This document shows, in pieces, positions 60,973 to 64,000 of a DNA stretch of 64,000 nt; positions within the stretch are counted from its first letter, which is position 1, and every line of letters begins with the position of its first letter. The notes beneath the pieces were generated by a model that worked only from the letters and a program-made list of their open reading frames with translations, did not search any database and was not told the origin of the DNA. This DNA comes from Microbacterium oxydans (GTDB lineage: Bacteria; Actinomycetota; Actinomycetes; Actinomycetales; Microbacteriaceae), in the NCBI RefSeq assembly GCF_000956525.1, contig NZ_JYIW01000026.1:992001-1056000 (forward strand), read 5' to 3'. The position numbers and the translations under genes were made by a program.

Positions 60973-62622
60973 CTAGTTCGTCTTGGTGATCTCGTAGTAG
61001 AGCGGCACGGAGTTCCAGCCGAACACGACGTTGTCGACGTTCTCACCGAAACCACCGGACACGTTCTGGTACCACAGCGGCACAGCCGGGAGGTCCTTCA
61101 GCAGGATCTCCTGAGCCTTCTGGTAGTCCTCGATCGCCTTCGCGGGGTCGCTCGCCGATGCACCCTGCTCGAGCAGCGCGTCGAAGTCGGCGTTGGAGTA
61201 GTCGCCGTCGTTCGAGGAAGCACCCGTGGAGTACAGCGGGAACAGGAAGTTGTACAGACCCGGGTAGTCAGCCTGCCATCCGGAGCGGTTGGCGGTCTGG
61301 ATCGTGCGCTTTCCGTCGGCGCCGCGCTCGTTGACCGTCGCACGCAGGGTCGCGAAGTCGACGAAGGGTGCTCCGGATGCCTCGATGCCGAGCGTGTTCT
61401 TGATCGAGTTCGAGACGGCGTCGACCCAAGCCTGGTGGGCGCTGTCCGAGTTGTACGCGATCTGGAAGGTTCCCGACCACGGCGAGATGGCGTCGGCCTC
61501 GGCCCACAGCTTCTTCGCCTCGTCAGGGTTGTACGTCAGCACGTCGGCTCCCTCGAGGGAATCGCTCCAGCCATCGAGCACCGGCGACGTGAAGTCGCTG
61601 GCGGGCGTGCGGGTGCCGTTGAAGATCTTGTCGGTGATCTCGTCGCGGTTGATCGCCATGGAGATGGCGGCACGACGGAGCTGGCCCTCTTCACCTGCGA
61701 AGTGCGCGACCTGCTCGCCGATCGTGAACGACTGGAAGATCGCGGCCGGCTGGTTGACGGCACGGTCACCGAGCTCGTCCTCGAACGTTGCGATCGAGGT
61801 GTCGGGGATCGCGTCGATCACGTCGAGCTCACCCGAGAGGAGATCAGCGTACGCAGCGTCGAGCGACGTGTAGAACGTGATCGTCAGACCACCGTTGACG
61901 ACCTTGCGGTCACCCTTGTAGTCGTCGTTCTTGACGAGCGCGATGCTGACATCGTGCTGCCATGCTCCATCGCCGTCGAGCTTGTACGGGCCGTTGCCGA
62001 TCGGGTTCTCACCGAAGGCGTCCATGTCGTCGAAGGCGACGTCGGGCAGCGGGTAGTACGCGGAGTATCCGAGGCGAGTCGCGAAGTCCGCCGCAACCGG
62101 CGAGGTCAGCTCGATCGTGAAGGACAGGTCGTCGACCTTCTTCAGACCGGTGAGCTCTGCGTCAGCCGTGTCGCTGTAGCCGACGATGTCGCTGAACCAG
62201 GACTGGTTGAGCTGCTTGTTCGAGAGCAGCGCGCCGTAGTTCCACGCCTTGATGAAGTTGTCGGCCAGCACGTCGGTGCCGTCGGTGAACTTCTGGTCTT
62301 TCTTGAGCTTGACCGTGATCTCGGTCGGGCTGTCGACCGTGATCTCCTCGGCCATGTCGTTGACGAGCGCGCCGTCGCCGTCATAGAACGCGAGTCCTGC
62401 GAAGATCGAGTCGAGGATCTTTCCACCGCCGACCTCGTTGGTGTTGGTCGGGATGAGCGGGTTCTCCGGCTCGGACCCGTTCGCGGTGACGACTGCGGTT
62501 GCATCGCCGGCGTTCGGCTTGCCGGAATCGGTGTCACCCGAGCTACCCGCGCAGCCCGCGAGCGCCATGGCGCCGATCGCGAACAGCGCGACGCCCGCGA
62601 GGGCGATCTTGTTGCGCTTCAC
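60973..62622 (-). CDS. Peptide ABC transporter substrate-binding lipoprotein
   Basis: A 549-residue SBP family 5 protein (OppA/DppA type). The lipobox LAGC follows a 22-residue signal (MKRNKIALAGVALFAIGAMA), so it is a membrane-anchored lipoprotein that captures oligopeptides or dipeptides outside the membrane. Domain signature GGKILDSIFAGLAFYDGDGA near the N-terminus is typical. First gene of the opp operon. The GTG at 62622 has AGGAGG seven bases upstream. TAGGCT at 62688-62693 would start transcription near 62681, immediately before a 10-bp hairpin at 62653-62678. Confidence 0.9.
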   Translation of the reverse strand: MKRNKIALAGVALFAIGAMALAGCAGSSGDTDSGKPNAGDATAVVTANGSEPENPLIPTNTNEVGGGKILDSIFAGLAFYDGDGALVNDMAEEITVDSPTEITVKLKKDQKFTDGTDVLADNFIKAWNYGALLSNKQLNQSWFSDIVGYSDTADAELTGLKKVDDLSFTIELTSPVAADFATRLGYSAYYPLPDVAFDDMDAFGENPIGNGPYKLDGDGAWQHDVSIALVKNDDYKGDRKVVNGGLTITFYTSLDAAYADLLSGELDVIDAIPDTSIATFEDELGDRAVNQPAAIFQSFTIGEQVAHFAGEEGQLRRAAISMAINRDEITDKIFNGTRTPASDFTSPVLDGWSDSLEGADVLTYNPDEAKKLWAEADAISPWSGTFQIAYNSDSAHQAWVDAVSNSIKNTLGIEASGAPFVDFATLRATVNERGADGKRTIQTANRSGWQADYPGLYNFLFPLYSTGASSNDGDYSNADFDALLEQGASASDPAKAIEDYQKAQEILLKDLPAVPLWYQNVSGGFGENVDNVVFGWNSVPLYYEITKTN

Positions 62623-62652
62623 TTTTGTCCTCCTGTGGACTCAAACGACATT

Positions 62653-62693
62653 CTGCGCGCTCGTAGTGGAGCGCGCAGGGATACATGAGCCTA
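62653..62693 (-). promoter_or_regulatory. oppA promoter and 5'-terminal stem-loop
   Basis: TAGGCT (62688-62693) as -10, transcript start near 62681, then CTGCGCGCTC (62653-62662) paired with GAGCGCGCAG (62669-62678), six-base loop, at the very 5' end of the message, upstream of the AGGAGG site. A 5'-end stem-loop may protect the mRNA from decay. Confidence 0.5.
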
Positions 62694-62815
62694 ACCCGGT
62701 GCAGCGCGAGTATCCCCACTCGGCTAATCAACCGTTACTGAGTGGTGACCATCTGTAACATCCGGGAAACACGCCGCAGCCACCTGAGGTGTTTGCCGTC
62801 TCACGAGTGAATCGC

Positions 62816-62821
62816 TACATT
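62816..62821 (+). promoter_or_regulatory. -10 element TACATT of the second small secreted protein gene
   Basis: TACATT, leaving a leader of about 22 bases with CGGAGGGAAG before the ATG at 62850, the same ribosome binding sequence as at 56359. Confidence 0.45.
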
Positions 62822-62849
62822 TGGCGGACCAATCGGAGGGAAGTCAACG

Positions 62850-63077
62850 ATGACGAAGAAGAGAATCATGAGCGTGGCAGCGGGGGCTGCCTTGGTCGCA
62901 GGCATGGCACTGTCGGCACCGCTCGCCGCGCAGGCAGCGAGCGGGTGGGCGGGGGCCTACATCGAGAGCAGCCATTGCCAGGCTGATCGTCGCCTGTATG
63001 TGCAGGAGGGCTATTCGGTCGGCCCGTGTCAGAACCGTCCTGGACTCCCAGGACAGTGGTTCAGATGGTCGAACTGA
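62850..63077 (+). CDS. Small secreted two-cysteine protein (second of two paralogues)
   Basis: A 75-residue precursor with a basic start MTKKRIMSVAAG, hydrophobic core and a signal-peptidase site near AAQAAS (about residue 30). The mature part of about 45 residues contains CQADRRLYVQEGYSVGPC (two cysteines 17 apart) and GLPGQWFRWSN. It shares C-x-A-D-R, V-x2-G, PC and G-x-W-[FY] with the protein at 56359. The two flank the Opp operon. A disulfide between the two cysteines is likely. Function unknown; secreted signal, bacteriocin-like or wall-associated roles are possible. Own promoter and terminator. Confidence 0.8.
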   Translation: MTKKRIMSVAAGAALVAGMALSAPLAAQAASGWAGAYIESSHCQADRRLYVQEGYSVGPCQNRPGLPGQWFRWSN

Positions 63078-63096
63078 CAACTGGATGACCGCGGAA

Positions 63097-63127
63097 TGGG
63101 CCGGCGGTCGCGAAGATCGCCGGCCCA
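63097..63127. terminator. Bidirectional terminator between the small secreted protein and gcvP
   Basis: TGGGCCGGCG (63097-63106) pairs perfectly with CGCCGGCCCA (63118-63127), 11-base loop. Confidence 0.8.
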
Positions 63128-63140
63128 CTCTCGTTCATCC

Positions 63141-64000
63141 TCAGGCGAAAGCCTCCACTGGCGGGCACGCGCACACGAGGTTGCGGTCGCCGTACGCCTG
63201 GTCGATGCGGCGCACCGGCGGCCAGTACTTGCCGGCCACGAGCGCATGCACCGGGTAGGCCGCGTCCTCACGCGTGTAGGCGTGCTCCCACTCCCCCGCG
63301 ATCAGCGACACCGCGGTGTGCGGAGCGTGCACGAGGGGGTTGTCGTCCGCGGGCCAGCGGCCGGCGGCCACGGCATCCGCTTCGGCCTTGATCATGATCA
63401 TGGCCTCGATGAAGCGCTCGATCTCAGCGAGGTCCTCCGATTCCGTCGGCTCGACCATCAGCGTGCCCGCGACCGGGAACGACATGGTCGGCGCGTGGAA
63501 GCCGTAGTCGATGAGCCGCTTCGCGACGTCGTCGACCGTGATGCCCGTGGCCTCCTTGAGCGGACGCAGATCCAGGATGCACTCGTGCGCCACGCGACCG
63601 TTCTCACCCGCATAGAGCACCGGATAGTGCTCGCCGAGGCGAGCTGCGATGTAGTTCGCGGAGAGCACGGCGGCCGCGGTCGCCTGACGGAGGCCGTCCG
63701 CCCCCATCATGCGCACGTAGGCCCAGGAGATCGGCAGGACGCCGGCCGAACCGTACGGCGCTGCCGAGACGACACCGCCCTCGAACACGAAGCCGCCGGC
63801 GTGCTCGGCGCGCTGCGCGAGCGGATGCGAGGGCAGGAACGGCGCGAGGTGCGCCTTCGCCGCCACCGGGCCGACACCAGGCCCGCCACCACCGTGCGGG
63901 ATCGCGAACGTCTTGTGCAGGTTCAGGTGCGAGACGTCGCCGCCGAGGTCGCCGAACCGCGCATAGCCGAGCAGCGCGTTGAGGTTCGCGCCGTCGACGT
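63141..64000 (-). CDS. gcvP: Glycine dehydrogenase (P protein), C-terminal part
   Basis: The last 286 codons of the PLP-dependent P protein of the glycine cleavage system; the gene runs off the right edge. Visible parts include [19 protein letters not shown], the PLP lysine in [18 protein letters not shown] (near 63910-63940), [19 protein letters not shown], and [18 protein letters not shown]. It decarboxylates glycine and passes the aminomethyl group to the H protein. No partner gene is in the window. Confidence 0.93.
   Translation of the reverse strand, partial: VDGANLNALLGYARFGDLGGDVSHLNLHKTFAIPHGGGGPGVGPVAAKAHLAPFLPSHPLAQRAEHAGGFVFEGGVVSAAPYGSAGVLPISWAYVRMMGADGLRQATAAAVLSANYIAARLGEHYPVLYAGENGRVAHECILDLRPLKEATGITVDDVAKRLIDYGFHAPTMSFPVAGTLMVEPTESEDLAEIERFIEAMIMIKAEADAVAAGRWPADDNPLVHAPHTAVSLIAGEWEHAYTREDAAYPVHALVAGKYWPPVRRIDQAYGDRNLVCACPPVEAFA

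Overview
The window is a gene-dense, high-GC stretch of an actinobacterial chromosome. Gene content, gene order and protein character point to the family Microbacteriaceae, most likely Microbacterium or a close relative; this is inferred by eye, without a database search. I see no insertion sequence, prophage, integron or CRISPR array. No stretch longer than about 240 bases lacks a gene. The longest gaps (45424-45657, 62623-62849, 27804-27998, 48440-48632, 56575-56765, 25839-26029) hold promoters, leaders and terminators.

Layout. 1-4108: envelope polymer genes (GT2 glycosyltransferase, two CDP-glycerol glycerophosphotransferase family proteins, and a fragment of what may be another). 4164-8119: HtrA-type protease, PLP aminotransferase, nitrilase-family amidohydrolase, initiator tRNA. 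8205-27803: arsenate reductase, then a block that follows, from memory, the mycobacterial order Rv3193c-Rv3211: UPF0182 membrane protein, PDZ/Lon-like protease, DUF2342, ThiF-like protein, UvrD2 helicase, NudC, AdnB, AdnA, DUF3107, ferritin-like protein, and the RhlE-type helicase at 27999. A degenerate phosphotransferase sits between NudC and AdnB. 29530-36875: membrane proteins, PHP phosphoesterase, EEP nuclease, aminopeptidase P, kinase-like protein, and a three-gene stress/membrane/hydrolase operon. 36963-50074: a second block resembling mycobacterial Rv1232c-Rv1177 in order (MgtE-N/CBS protein, DUF1003, Mrp, TatB, O-methyltransferase, DUF3117, DapE, DapD, DapC, ferredoxin), with a second DEAD-box helicase and citrate synthase inserted. 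DapD, DapC and DapE give three steps of the succinylase route to diaminopimelate and lysine. 50084-56278: membrane protein, AzlCD exporter with a divergent XRE-cupin regulator, lytic transglycosylase-like protein, TypA, CPBP protease. 56359-63077: an Opp-type peptide ABC transporter operon flanked on both sides by two related small secreted two-cysteine proteins. 63141-64000: C-terminal end of glycine decarboxylase GcvP.

Regulatory style. About twenty start codons lie 6-7 bases after a TANNNT-like -10 element, which is the geometry of leaderless transcripts. Genes within operons mostly overlap by ATGA or GTGA. Strong hairpin terminators separate most convergent pairs.

Most notable: the paired small secreted proteins around the Opp operon; a terminator whose loop contains the next gene's -10 element (4097-4139); a 164-base antisense coding overlap of the ThiF-like gene with uvrD2; a kinase-fold protein without its catalytic residues beside adnAB; and hairpins bracketing the oppA message.
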